Part shown: positions 1-8,577 of the stretch, piece after piece
Layout: each line of letters opens with the position of its first letter
How positions within the stretch are numbered: the first letter of the stretch is position 1
Notes under the pieces: model-generated
Told to the model about the DNA's origin: nothing
The model's input: the letters and a program-made list of their open reading frames with translations, nothing else
Databases searched by the model: none
Translations under genes and position numbers: made by a program
Assembly: GCA_964568805.1 (NCBI GenBank)
Contig: CAZMRW010000044.1
Location: 1 to 33,503 of the forward strand
Direction: 5' to 3'
From: CAZMRW01 sp964568805
GTDB taxonomy: Bacteria; Pseudomonadota; Gammaproteobacteria; Methylococcales; Methylomonadaceae
DNA: 33,503 nt

Positions 1-111
1 GGCTCTATCTTAAACTGAGTAATAATTTGTCTGGACAATGGGGTCCACTTTAACCCAACTAGTATTCTATCTGCAGTCGGGGAATATTGGCTTGAAAAGA
101 GTGAACTTATC

Positions 112-804
112 ATGGCATTTGAGGAGGATCATTCTGACCAATGTATGAGGGTCAAATACGAAGATCTTGTAACCAATCCATGTAAAGTGCTTGAGATAAT
201 GTTCACATTTTTAGATGTCGAGTGGGACGAGGATATATTGGGGGACGTATTTAAGGTACACCACGACGATGGCCCAGGCGATGAGAAAGCACAATATACA
301 AATCGCATCAAATCAGACACCATAGGTAGAGGCACTGCAATACCATATGAGCGTATTCATAAACCCTATTTGTCACGAATTAACTGTACTCAAGAAAAAC
401 TTGGATATTGGACAGTCGAAAATTTTTACGAAATATATTGTGAGAAAATTGCTTTGTCTCCTTCCTTAGATGTTTCAGGGACGTTCTTTTATAAGAAAGT
501 CGAAGGACTTGAGCATTTTCTTATAAAAGCATCTAAAGATTTTTCAGCTCTGAATGGAGAGTGCAAATTGGTGGTAACTGGGTCTAACGGGGGTAAGTGG
601 ATATGCGGTCCAAACACGCCAAATGTCAGAGCCGCGGAAAAGGATGAAGAAGTATCATGTATGATCGTTGTAACCCTAGAAACTCTTATGAACATCCTCA
701 ATCATACAGAAAACCCCATGGATGTTTTCAACGAGGGAAAAATACAGGTAGTCGGTGAATTAGCAACGGCCGAACATTTCGGACGGATATTGCTTAGTTT
801 GTAA
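112..804 (+). CDS. Sulfotransferase C-terminal part fused to SCP2-like domain (5'-incomplete)
   Basis: The first ~110 residues read as the C-terminal half of a PAPS-dependent sulfotransferase: the KYEDLV segment followed by a helix and FLDVEWDEDIL is the usual pattern after the PAPS-binding core. Residues ~125-230 resemble a sterol-carrier (SCP2) lipid-binding domain, with the late GKIQVVGELATAEHF segment typical of that fold. Role inferred: transfer of sulfate from PAPS to a lipid-like or acylated peptide substrate. At 230 aa it lacks the N-terminal PAPS loop. The frame is open upstream to 19, and frame +1 from about 55 still reads like the family (SAVGEYW), so ATG 112 is probably not the native start. 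A stop at 16-18, and family-like sequence in another frame at 3-50, suggest a frameshift or sequencing error. The gene ends 4 bp before the acylase. It is more AT-rich than its neighbours. Family fairly sure, SCP2 domain likely, integrity uncertain. Confidence 0.7.
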   Translation: MAFEEDHSDQCMRVKYEDLVTNPCKVLEIMFTFLDVEWDEDILGDVFKVHHDDGPGDEKAQYTNRIKSDTIGRGTAIPYERIHKPYLSRINCTQEKLGYWTVENFYEIYCEKIALSPSLDVSGTFFYKKVEGLEHFLIKASKDFSALNGECKLVVTGSNGGKWICGPNTPNVRAAEKDEEVSCMIVVTLETLMNILNHTENPMDVFNEGKIQVVGELATAEHFGRILLSL

Positions 805-808
805 GCTC

Positions 809-3235
809 ATGTCTTGGAAAATTTGTATAGTGAGCGTATTTGGATGTCCGGGAATAGGTCAGTTAGGAAAGTGGATATTTGTCCTAGGCACTCTTGTCTT
901 TGCCTGTACCTTAATTGTCTTTCAGATATTAACCATTTCGTTACCTTTAGTTGATGGGATTTATAATCTTCAAGGTCTTACTTCCCGGGTACTTGTAGAA
1001 TTTGACAATAGAGGAGTTCCATCCGTGTCGGCAAATTCACGCAAGGATGCCTTCCGTGCCTTGGGATTCTTGACTGCTCGTGACAGGCTGTTTCAGATGG
1101 ATTTGTTACGCCGACATATGTCTGGGCGTTTGGCCGAAGTGATGGGGCCAACATTGAAAGAGTCCGACCGTCGGCATCGGGTGATGGGGTTCGAGCAGGT
1201 GGCGAGCGCTATTGTTCAACGTCTTTCGCAAGATCAAAAGCAGGTGTTGGAAGCTTATGCGGAAGGCGTTAATCAGGCTATGGACTCTTTAACGATTTTT
1301 CCGCCCGAGTTTTGGCTGTTGGGTTATAGTCCTTCCGCTTGGCGTGCAGAGGACAGCTTACTGGTGGTGCTGGGTATGGAGGAGGATTTAGGCTGGTCCG
1401 GTGACGAGGAACGCAGGGCCAGTATCATGGATGTGACTTTGCCGGAATCGGTAATGAGCTTTTTTATGCCACCCATCGATCGTTACACTAACCGGCTATT
1501 GAATGGCGAAGCGTCTGGAATGCCATTACCTTCTATCCCTGAGGATGAACTGTCCGCTTTATTGGATAATAACGGCAGTACTGAACATTACGTCGGTCTG
1601 GTGACCGACGCTCCTCCCCCTAAAGGATCGAACGGCTGGGTGGTCGGGCCGTCAAAGACTTGGGACGGCCGGGCTATTCTGGCTAACGATATGCATTTGT
1701 CGCTACGGGTTCCGAATATTTGGTATCGGGCCGAACTTCGTTATGAGGATGTGTGGCTCACCGGTCTCACTTTGCCTGGAGTTCCCCTGATTGTAGTGGG
1801 CTCAAATGGTAAAGTGGCCTGGGGATTTACCAATATTGAAGGTGATTTCATGGATCTGGTGTCGTTGGAGCTTGATCCTGATGATCCCGAAAGCTATCGC
1901 ACTCCAAAAGGTAAGGTTCGTTTCGGCGAACGCGAGGAAACGGTACGTGTTAAGGGTGAAGCCGATTTTATGTTCAAAGTACAGACTACTGAGTGGGGAC
2001 CTGTACTACCCAAAGCTTTGCTCTCCAAACCGGTGGCGGTGCATTGGGCAGCCCTGGATCCCGATGCCACCGATCTGCACCTGCTTGATTTAGATGCAGT
2101 CAATGATGTAATGGAGGCGCAAAGGGTATTTAACCGGGCCGGTGGCCCGCCCTTGAACGTATTGGCGGCGGACAAGCAAGGCAATATCGGCTGGACTTAC
2201 ACCGGCAAAATCCCTAAACGCTTCGGGTTGGACGGTTCGGTGAGCCGTTCCTGGGCGGATGGTTCACGAGGTTGGGCTGGCTATATTTCACCGAAAGAAC
2301 TGCCGCGTATGTTGAATCCTCCGTCTGGTTTCATCGTTAACGCCAATCAGAGGATGCTGGGTGACGATTATCCCTATGTGATCGGTCATGATTTCGACCA
2401 AGGTTATCGCGCTTACCGAATCACCGAACGTCTTCTTGATGCGAAGAATCTTACCGAACGGGATATGTTTACTTTGCAATTGGATACGAAGGTGGAGTTT
2501 TATCGATTTTATCAACGGCTGGCTTTATCTGTTCTGCATGAGAGTAAAGATGAAGCGCAAGTACGGCTTAAACAGAACCTAACAAACTGGGACGGTTTTG
2601 CCGAGCGGGACTCGGTGGGATTCGCTGTTCTGGTGGAGTTTCGTAAGCTGTTGCTTGATGCTGTGATTGCGCCTTTCATGGCGAAATGCCGGAAATACGA
2701 TCCGGAATTTCGCTTCTCCTCATCCATGATAGATGAGCCATTACAGCAATTGTTGGAGGCAAAATTACCGGCATTACTGCCCGATAAGATCCATTACCGG
2801 GATTGGGATTCGTTTTTGCATGGGCTGCTGATTCAGGCAGAGCGTAATGTTTTGGAGCACAATTCAGCCGTTTCCCTGGAAAGTTTGGCCTGGGGTGTGC
2901 TCAATCAGGTAACCATCACCCATCCTTTTTCGGCTTCGTTACCGTTGTTGAAGAACTGGCTGGATATGCCGCAGGATGCTGTGTCCGGCTGTGTGCAGTG
3001 CGTACGCATGTATGCGTCCGGTTCTGGAGCCAGTGAACGTCTGGTGGTGTCGCCGGGGCGTGAAGGCAATGGCATTCTGCATATGCCCGGCGGTCAATCC
3101 GGTCATCCATTTTCGCCTCATTATGGCGATCAGCAGCAGTCTTGGGTGGAGGGAACGGTTTTACCTCTGGAGACCGGGACAAGCGTTCATCGGCTGGAAC
3201 TTTTACCGGCATCTATGCAGTTAAAGCAGGATTAG
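809..3235 (+). CDS. Penicillin acylase family (S45) N-terminal nucleophile amidase, PvdQ-like
   Basis: At 808 aa this has the length of S45 heterodimeric Ntn-hydrolases. An N-terminal hydrophobic segment (residues ~20-50) would export or anchor it in the periplasm. The alpha chain carries the typical LGFLTARDRLFQMDLLRR and GRLAEVMG segments. The GSNGWVVGPSKT motif places the predicted autocatalytic cleavage between Gly273 and Ser274, with Ser274 as N-terminal nucleophile of the beta chain, followed by LANDMHL. In pyoverdine biosynthesis PvdQ removes the fatty acyl chain from the exported precursor. Other members cleave acyl-homoserine lactones or prodrug N-acyl caps. Position between a sulfotransferase and a PvdE-like exporter makes precursor deacylation or prodrug activation the best inference. 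All key motifs appear intact. Confidence 0.9.
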   Translation: MSWKICIVSVFGCPGIGQLGKWIFVLGTLVFACTLIVFQILTISLPLVDGIYNLQGLTSRVLVEFDNRGVPSVSANSRKDAFRALGFLTARDRLFQMDLLRRHMSGRLAEVMGPTLKESDRRHRVMGFEQVASAIVQRLSQDQKQVLEAYAEGVNQAMDSLTIFPPEFWLLGYSPSAWRAEDSLLVVLGMEEDLGWSGDEERRASIMDVTLPESVMSFFMPPIDRYTNRLLNGEASGMPLPSIPEDELSALLDNNGSTEHYVGLVTDAPPPKGSNGWVVGPSKTWDGRAILANDMHLSLRVPNIWYRAELRYEDVWLTGLTLPGVPLIVVGSNGKVAWGFTNIEGDFMDLVSLELDPDDPESYRTPKGKVRFGEREETVRVKGEADFMFKVQTTEWGPVLPKALLSKPVAVHWAALDPDATDLHLLDLDAVNDVMEAQRVFNRAGGPPLNVLAADKQGNIGWTYTGKIPKRFGLDGSVSRSWADGSRGWAGYISPKELPRMLNPPSGFIVNANQRMLGDDYPYVIGHDFDQGYRAYRITERLLDAKNLTERDMFTLQLDTKVEFYRFYQRLALSVLHESKDEAQVRLKQNLTNWDGFAERDSVGFAVLVEFRKLLLDAVIAPFMAKCRKYDPEFRFSSSMIDEPLQQLLEAKLPALLPDKIHYRDWDSFLHGLLIQAERNVLEHNSAVSLESLAWGVLNQVTITHPFSASLPLLKNWLDMPQDAVSGCVQCVRMYASGSGASERLVVSPGREGNGILHMPGGQSGHPFSPHYGDQQQSWVEGTVLPLETGTSVHRLELLPASMQLKQD

Positions 3236-3250
3236 AGAGGGGATGAATTC

Positions 3251-3325
3251 ATGCGAATGACCTTGTCTGTAATTTTTTATCCATGCCGGAATTTTGGCAA
3301 AACCCGAAGATGGGTAAAAGTATGA
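3251..3325 (+). CDS. Possible 24-codon leader ORF coupled to the ABC exporter
   Basis: ATG at 3251 follows a purine-rich Shine-Dalgarno-like GAGAGGGGA (from 3235) and opens 24 codons ending in TGA at 3323-3325. That stop overlaps the exporter start ATG at 3322 (ATGA). The exporter itself has no convincing ribosome-binding site, so translation of this short frame could deliver ribosomes to it. The peptide (start MRMTLSV) is not recognised. It may be only a coupling device or chance. Confidence 0.35.
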   Translation: MRMTLSVIFYPCRNFGKTRRWVKV

Positions 3326-5073
3326 TTCGCTTTTTACTGCGCAATTCGGGTTGGCTTCTAGTTTTGTCGGTGTTCGCCGGTTTGCTCGGAGGATTGTCCA
3401 GCGCCAGCTTGGTCGCTGTCATTAACATGGCTTTGGATAGCAAACAAGATGCTTTGATCCAACTGGGTTGGATTTTTGCCGGGCTGTGTATATTGTTATT
3501 ACTGGCCCGGATGACTTCGACCTTTTTGTTGATGCGCCTTGGGCAGGATGTTATTTTCGATCTGCGTCTGAAGCTGAGCCGACAGATTTTACGGGCGTCT
3601 TTTCCGCGTTTGCAGGCCGTTGGACCAGCGCGAATCCTGGCCTGTCTGACGCAGGATATCGCCACCTTCGCGGAGGCGTTCCGGTGGTTGCCGATGCTCT
3701 GTGTGGATGCAGCAATTGTTGCGGGCTGTTTGCTCTATTTGGGCTGGCTGTCCGGCATTTTGTTGGTTCTTGTTCTATTCGCGATAGTCGTGGGTGTGAG
3801 CGGTTTTCGGCTGATCGAGAACCGGGCGCAGCAAAGGCTAAGAATGGCACGGGAATCCGACGATGCCTTGTATGAGCACTTTCGCAGCCTGACGCAAGGG
3901 ATGAAGGAGCTGAAACTGCATGAGCCACGGCGCGATGCTTTTCTATCCGAATGTCTGGAAGTTGCCGCAAAAGGTTATCGACAACATTATCTAAAAGGTA
4001 CCGGTTTTTACATTCTGGCCGGCAATTGGGGCAACAGCTTGTTTTATCTGCTGATCGGTGCGGTGCTTTTTTTGTTGCCGAACGTCCCGGAAGCCGCTGT
4101 CGGATTGGCGCAGACTGTCGGATTGGAAATTTCCGAACTGTCTATTCGTCTGGAGATGAGACCTGAGATTGTGCGCGGTTATTGTTTGACCATTCTGTAC
4201 ATGATGTCTCCTTTAGCGGCTTTAATGGATGGACTGCCGGTCTTGGCCAGAGGCAATATCGCATTGAAAAAGATCGAGGCTTTGGGTTGGGATTCCAGGG
4301 AGCCTGAATCCGAAAAACCGGAATCTTCATTGCCGTTTTCTCAGGCGGCTGTTTTGAAATTAACCGGTGTGACTCATCGTTACAGACGGGAAGGCGAGGA
4401 TCGCCCTTTCACCTTGGGCCCCCTCGATCTGACCTTGCAGCCCGGCGAGGTGGTTTTTCTTACCGGCGGCAATGGCAGCGGTAAGACTACGCTGGCGTTG
4501 TTATTGGTCGGTCTTTATGTGCCGGAGCAAGGGGAAATCCGCTTGGGAGAGCAATGTGTCACCGACGCCAATCGGGAAGGTTACCGTCAGCAATTCTCGG
4601 CTGTTTTTTCCGATTTCTATCTGTTCGATAGCCTGCTCGGTTTTCATGGAAAAGAGCTGGATGCCGAAGCGCGTGCTTATTTGGCGCGTTTGCAGTTGGA
4701 TCATAAAGTCCGGATCGAAAATGGTGAATTTTCGACACTGGACTTGTCGCAAGGACAGCGCAAGCGGCTGGCACTATTAGTTGCTTATCTGGAGGATCGG
4801 CCTTTTTATCTGTTCGATGAATGGGCTGCCGATCAGGATCCGGTATTCAAGAAAATTTTCTACACGGAACTATTGCCCGCGCTGAAAGCCAAGGGCAAGA
4901 CTGTGGTGGTGATTTCACACGATGACCATTATTTCCATGTGGCCGATCGGTGTTTGAAAATTGAAGATGGAACGCTCACTGAGATAGCGGTTGTGGAAAA
5001 TAAGCACGAGAGCCTACAGGGATTCAAAGGCGATGTGTCAATGCCGTTAAGTTCATTATCGGGATCAGCATAA
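3322..5073 (+). CDS. Cyclic peptide/siderophore ABC exporter, fused membrane and ATPase domains (PvdE/SyrD type)
   Basis: 583 aa, a half-transporter with N-terminal membrane domain (about six hydrophobic segments, residues ~10-320) and C-terminal nucleotide-binding domain. Walker A GGNGSGKT is at residues 382-389, the signature is LSQGQRKR, and Walker B reads FYLFDEWAADQDP, a form characteristic of the PvdE/SyrD/microcin-J25-exporter group. The H-loop is VVISHDDHYF. These proteins export peptide precursors, such as pyoverdine precursor, across the inner membrane. I chose ATG 3322 because IRFLLRNSGW matches the family N-terminus and because it overlaps the stop of a short upstream ORF. An in-frame ATG at 3283 would add 13 residues but lacks a ribosome site. 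It lies directly after the acylase, as expected if the acylase acts on the exported product. Confidence 0.92.
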   Translation: MIRFLLRNSGWLLVLSVFAGLLGGLSSASLVAVINMALDSKQDALIQLGWIFAGLCILLLLARMTSTFLLMRLGQDVIFDLRLKLSRQILRASFPRLQAVGPARILACLTQDIATFAEAFRWLPMLCVDAAIVAGCLLYLGWLSGILLVLVLFAIVVGVSGFRLIENRAQQRLRMARESDDALYEHFRSLTQGMKELKLHEPRRDAFLSECLEVAAKGYRQHYLKGTGFYILAGNWGNSLFYLLIGAVLFLLPNVPEAAVGLAQTVGLEISELSIRLEMRPEIVRGYCLTILYMMSPLAALMDGLPVLARGNIALKKIEALGWDSREPESEKPESSLPFSQAAVLKLTGVTHRYRREGEDRPFTLGPLDLTLQPGEVVFLTGGNGSGKTTLALLLVGLYVPEQGEIRLGEQCVTDANREGYRQQFSAVFSDFYLFDSLLGFHGKELDAEARAYLARLQLDHKVRIENGEFSTLDLSQGQRKRLALLVAYLEDRPFYLFDEWAADQDPVFKKIFYTELLPALKAKGKTVVVISHDDHYFHVADRCLKIEDGTLTEIAVVENKHESLQGFKGDVSMPLSSLSGSA

Positions 5074-5169
5074 AAACTGGGTGAATGGTACGGCATCGGT
5101 TCTTTTAGCAGGTAAGCCAAAATATCTACTGAAGTTCAGGCCAATCCAAGCAGAATGAAGGAGGGTAAT

Positions 5170-5847
5170 ATGAATAATTTAACAGCCGGTAAAATTGATA
5201 GGACATCCCCAACGAGTAGAGGACTGGTATGGCACCAGTCATGTGTGATGCGAAATGATAGGGAGCGGCAGAACGCCCATAAAGGCCAAATAGTGTGGCT
5301 TACTGGTTTATCCGGAGCCGGAAAGTCTACTTTGGCTTGTCGGGTGGAAGAAGTTCTTTTTCAAAGGGGGTGCCGAACCTATTTGTTGGATGGCGACAAT
5401 GTGCGACATGGGTTATGTTCAGACCTGGGCTTCAGCGCGGAAGACCGGCAGGAGAATATTCGCCGTATCGGTGAGACCGCTAGGCTGTTTATGGATGCTG
5501 GCATTATTGTCCTTACCGCCTTCATTTCTCCGTTTCGGGCGGATCGGGAACTGGTTCGTGCCTTGGTACAACCGGGTGACTTTATCGAGGTCTATTGCAA
5601 TGCGACGCTACATGTTTGTGAGAATCGAGATCCAAAAGGGCTTTATAAAAAAGCGAGGAGAGGGGAAATCCCTGAGTTTACCGGTATTTCGTCTCCCTAC
5701 GAGGCACCTCTCAAACCTGAGATAGAGGTTTTCACGGGTCGGGAAAACTTGGATGTGTGCGTGGCGGAAGTAATCGATCATCTTGATATATGCGGAAAGC
5801 TGTCGAGCATGGCCGTTTCACGAGTGAAGGAGAAAGGAAGAGAATAA
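5170..5847 (+). CDS. cysC: Adenylylsulfate (APS) kinase
   Basis: 225 aa. It phosphorylates APS with ATP to make PAPS, the sulfate donor for sulfotransferases. P-loop GLSGAGKST, the DGDNVRHGL substrate segment, and FISPFRADRELVR with the following EVYCNATLHVCENRDPKGLYKKAR are all standard CysC motifs. An N-terminal extension of ~40 residues precedes the core. ATG 5170 is chosen over 5155 because AAGGAGGGT sits 5 bp before it. No ATP sulfurylase (CysD/CysN) is next to it, so this copy seems dedicated to PAPS supply for the locus, most simply for the sulfotransferase at the left edge. That link is an inference from co-location. Confidence 0.95.
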   Translation: MNNLTAGKIDRTSPTSRGLVWHQSCVMRNDRERQNAHKGQIVWLTGLSGAGKSTLACRVEEVLFQRGCRTYLLDGDNVRHGLCSDLGFSAEDRQENIRRIGETARLFMDAGIIVLTAFISPFRADRELVRALVQPGDFIEVYCNATLHVCENRDPKGLYKKARRGEIPEFTGISSPYEAPLKPEIEVFTGRENLDVCVAEVIDHLDICGKLSSMAVSRVKEKGRE

Positions 5848-5923
5848 AAATGAAGTGTAAGGCTAATTATGAAACGAACTACTAAAACTAATTGGACAAT
5901 TTCGATATAGGAAGGGTAACACG

Positions 5924-6151
5924 ATGAAGAAGATTTTATCGCCCGATAACGGGCATACTTTGAATGAGATTTTCTTGGATGGCGGAATAGCTACGTCGGC
6001 AACGGATAATGGTGAAGGACGGGGTGTCGAAGAGACGGGCAATGCCTACTACCTGAACCGGCAGGCCGGGTATGAATCCAACGCTCGCAGTTACCCGCAA
6101 CGATTGCCGGTAGTCGGCTTCGAAATGTCGAGTTACGCTTTATCGAGCTAA
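5924..6151 (+). pseudogene. Partial duplicate of the aminotransferase N-terminus (75 codons)
   Basis: A good ribosome site (GGAAGGGT before ATG 5924) leads a 75-aa frame. Its residues ~37-62 (GNAYYLNRQAGYESNARSYP then QRLPV) closely match residues ~36-60 of the aminotransferase that starts at 6233 (GNDYYLDRQSGFESNARSYP then RRLPI). The LDGG segment upstream also recurs in both. Similarity stops after RLPVV and the frame ends 12 residues later, before any PLP-binding region. It is therefore a tandem copy that lost its catalytic body. The match at nucleotide level is only roughly 70 percent by eye, so the duplication is not recent, and the intact frame and ribosome site leave open an expressed small protein. 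It cannot be an active transaminase. Confidence 0.7.
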
Positions 6152-6232
6152 CCCGAAACTTGTTGATAGTGTGGATACGGAGCCCGGAAATTCAAAAGGG
6201 CAATAATTGAAAAATAATGTGGGGATGTCGCC

Positions 6233-7663
6233 ATGGTGCAAGAAGTTATTCAACCTGAAATTGATTACGTTTTGGACGGAGGACCGTTATTACAGCCGGT
6301 TATCGACGAAGAAATGGCTGTTATTGAAACGCAGGGCAATGACTATTACCTAGACCGGCAGTCTGGGTTCGAGTCTAACGCCCGAAGCTACCCTCGCCGT
6401 CTTCCTATCGCTATTCGCCGGGCGGACGGTGTGTTTGTTGAAGATATGGATGGCCGTCGTTATATGGACTGCCTGGCCGGAGCTGGGGCATTGGCGTTAG
6501 GTCATCATCATCCGGTAGTCGTGGAGGCGATTCGACGAACCTTGGCGGATGGCGTACCTTTCCAAACCCTGGATCTGACGACGCCGGTTAAAGACCAGTT
6601 TGTCGAGGCGTTATTTTCCAGCTTGCCTAAGGCGTTCGCCGATCAGGCCCGCATTCAGTTTTGCGGACCGTCCGGCGCCGATGCGATTGAAGCCGCCGTT
6701 AAACTGGTGAAGACGGCTACCGGGCGGCGATCGATCTTGGCTTTTCACGGCGCTTACCACGGTATGACGCACGGTGCATTAGGGTTGACCGGCGAAATCG
6801 GTCCGAAGCTGCACGTATCCGGTTTGATGCCGGATGTGCATTTTCTACCTTTCCCCTATGTTTACCGCTGCCCTTTCAGCTTGGGCGGCGAAGTCGGCTG
6901 GCGCTCATCTTTAGCCTATATCGAACGGCTCTTGGATGACAGCAACAGCGGTATTACGCCGCCGGCCGCAATGATTTTGGAAATTGTACAAGGAGAGGGA
7001 GGCGTCATTCCGGCGCCGGACGAATGGTTGCGGGAGATTCGTCGCATGACCCGAGAACGGGAAATTCCGTTGATTATCGATGAAGTCCAAACCTGTATCG
7101 GGCGGACTGGACGCATGTATGCTTTCGAACACTCGGAAATACTGCCGGACGTGCTGGTTCTCTCGAAAGCGATAGGCGGCGGATTGCCGTTGAGCGCCGT
7201 GGTGTATCACAAGGATTTGGATCGTTGGCAACCCGGTGCTCATGCAGGCACCTTTCGCGGCAACCAGCTCGCCATGGCCGCAGGAACCGCGACACTTCAG
7301 TACGTAAAAGAGCATCGGCTGGATCTCCATGCGCATGAAATGGGCGAACGGTTAATGGCTATTCTTCGAAATATTCAAAAAGATAAACCGCAAATCGGCG
7401 ATGTGAGAGGGCGCGGGCTGATGATTGGCATCGAGATAGTCAATCCGGTTGACCCACCGGATGCGCTCGGCGTCTATCCGCCCAATCGGAAATTGGCTTG
7501 TCGCATCCAGGCGGAATGTTTGAAGCGGGGGCTAATTGTGGAGTTGGGAGGACGCCAAGGCAGCGTGGTACGCTTTTTACCTTCTTTGATTGTGACGGCC
7601 GATGAAATCGATCGAATCGGTTCCATTTTTGCCGAAGCTGTTCGAGTATCGGTTGTTACATAA
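6233..7663 (+). CDS. Class III PLP aminotransferase, diaminobutyrate-2-oxoglutarate type (PvdH/EctB-like)
   Basis: 476 aa, full length for class III transaminases. The N-terminal ESNARSYPRRLP segment is the mark of the 2,4-diaminobutyrate aminotransferase branch. PLP features are GPSGADAIEAAVKL, FHGAYHGMTHG, the IIDEVQTCIGRTG strand and the Schiff-base lysine Lys312 in LSKAIGGGLPLS. Expected reaction: glutamate plus aspartate semialdehyde to 2,4-diaminobutyrate plus 2-oxoglutarate. Diaminobutyrate is a precursor of peptide siderophores and lipopeptides, and also of ectoine, but no ectA or ectC is nearby. Its place next to the acylase and exporter supports a non-proteinogenic building block for a peptide product. 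Exact substrate is inferred. Confidence 0.9.
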   Translation: MVQEVIQPEIDYVLDGGPLLQPVIDEEMAVIETQGNDYYLDRQSGFESNARSYPRRLPIAIRRADGVFVEDMDGRRYMDCLAGAGALALGHHHPVVVEAIRRTLADGVPFQTLDLTTPVKDQFVEALFSSLPKAFADQARIQFCGPSGADAIEAAVKLVKTATGRRSILAFHGAYHGMTHGALGLTGEIGPKLHVSGLMPDVHFLPFPYVYRCPFSLGGEVGWRSSLAYIERLLDDSNSGITPPAAMILEIVQGEGGVIPAPDEWLREIRRMTREREIPLIIDEVQTCIGRTGRMYAFEHSEILPDVLVLSKAIGGGLPLSAVVYHKDLDRWQPGAHAGTFRGNQLAMAAGTATLQYVKEHRLDLHAHEMGERLMAILRNIQKDKPQIGDVRGRGLMIGIEIVNPVDPPDALGVYPPNRKLACRIQAECLKRGLIVELGGRQGSVVRFLPSLIVTADEIDRIGSIFAEAVRVSVVT

Positions 7664-7817
7664 CCGAGAGGGCTAGAGAGGAGGTTTATAAAATCGAATT
7701 TGGATGTTCGTTCAAACACTATAAATGAAAGCGATAGTCCCTATGTATTTATTCAATAACCACGAAGGCGGCCTGAACAAGCAGACAAACCGCTTTCCGG
7801 TGGCAGCAATCCCAATC

Positions 7818-8561
7818 ATGCGTAAAAAACAAACATTATTTGAAGCGTTAACCGGCGAGGAGCGCCCGCGCTCGATCGGTAGCTTATTATTGATTTTAGT
7901 ACTGCTGTTGCATCTGTGGGGAGCGCTTTGGCTCTTGCAACCGGTGGAGCCTATCACCCTGGCGCAACCACTGATGATGGAAGTGTCCCTGGTTTCCGCT
8001 CCGGGTCAACAGGCTTCAACAGCACCGCCGGCGGCGCCCAAACTGGTTGAGCCGATTCAACCGAAAAAACCGTTGGTTAAAAAGCCATTGAAGAAAAAAA
8101 AGCTGGCGAAACAGAAACAAGCGAAACTGCCAAAACCGGAGACAGTTAGCGATGCAATGCTGCCCGCACCATCACTCACTGAATCGTTTGCGGATGCTTC
8201 GGAGACGAGTAGTGATGCCGCTAAAGGCATCAATGCCGCAAAATCTGCAAGCGGAACGCAGGGCAATGCAGAGCCTTATAGCGAAGCCAGTTTTAACGCC
8301 AATTACGGTACCAATCCCAAACCGAAATATCCAACAATTGCCCGCAGCCGAGGCTGGCAGGGCAAAGTGTTGCTCCGGGTCAGGGTGACTGCCGACGGAC
8401 TTAGCGATGCCGTCACCGTACACCGCAGCAGTGGTCACGAAGTACTGGACGAGTCGGCCGTCGCCGCAGTGGAGAAATGGAAGTTTATTCCCGCCAAACA
8501 AGGCAATACGGCGGTGGCCTGTACGGTAATCGTACCCATTATTTTTACTTTAAACAATTAA
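7818..8561 (+). CDS. tonB: TonB family energy transducer
   Basis: 247 aa from ATG 7818. One N-terminal membrane segment (SLLLILVLLLHLWGALWLL) contains the histidine typical of TonB anchors. It is followed by a periplasmic Pro/Lys-rich linker (runs of KPLVKKPLKKKK) and a C-terminal TonB domain with PKYPTIARSRGWQGKVLLRV and SSGHEVLDESAVAAVEKWKF. It passes the proton-motive force to outer-membrane receptors. The frame extends to an ATG at 7725, directly preceded by a stop, but the extra 31 residues do not look like TonB, so 7818 is preferred although neither start has a clear ribosome site. A strong GAGAGGAGG at 7675-7683 has no start codon at proper distance. It heads tonB-exbB-exbD. Confidence 0.93.
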   Translation: MRKKQTLFEALTGEERPRSIGSLLLILVLLLHLWGALWLLQPVEPITLAQPLMMEVSLVSAPGQQASTAPPAAPKLVEPIQPKKPLVKKPLKKKKLAKQKQAKLPKPETVSDAMLPAPSLTESFADASETSSDAAKGINAAKSASGTQGNAEPYSEASFNANYGTNPKPKYPTIARSRGWQGKVLLRVRVTADGLSDAVTVHRSSGHEVLDESAVAAVEKWKFIPAKQGNTAVACTVIVPIIFTLNN

Positions 8562-8577
8562 GAAAAGGAAAGAGAGA

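Noticed and set aside
6233..7663. Ectoine biosynthesis (EctB) reading of the aminotransferase
   Set aside because: No ectA or ectC next to it; the neighbours are peptide maturation and export genes.
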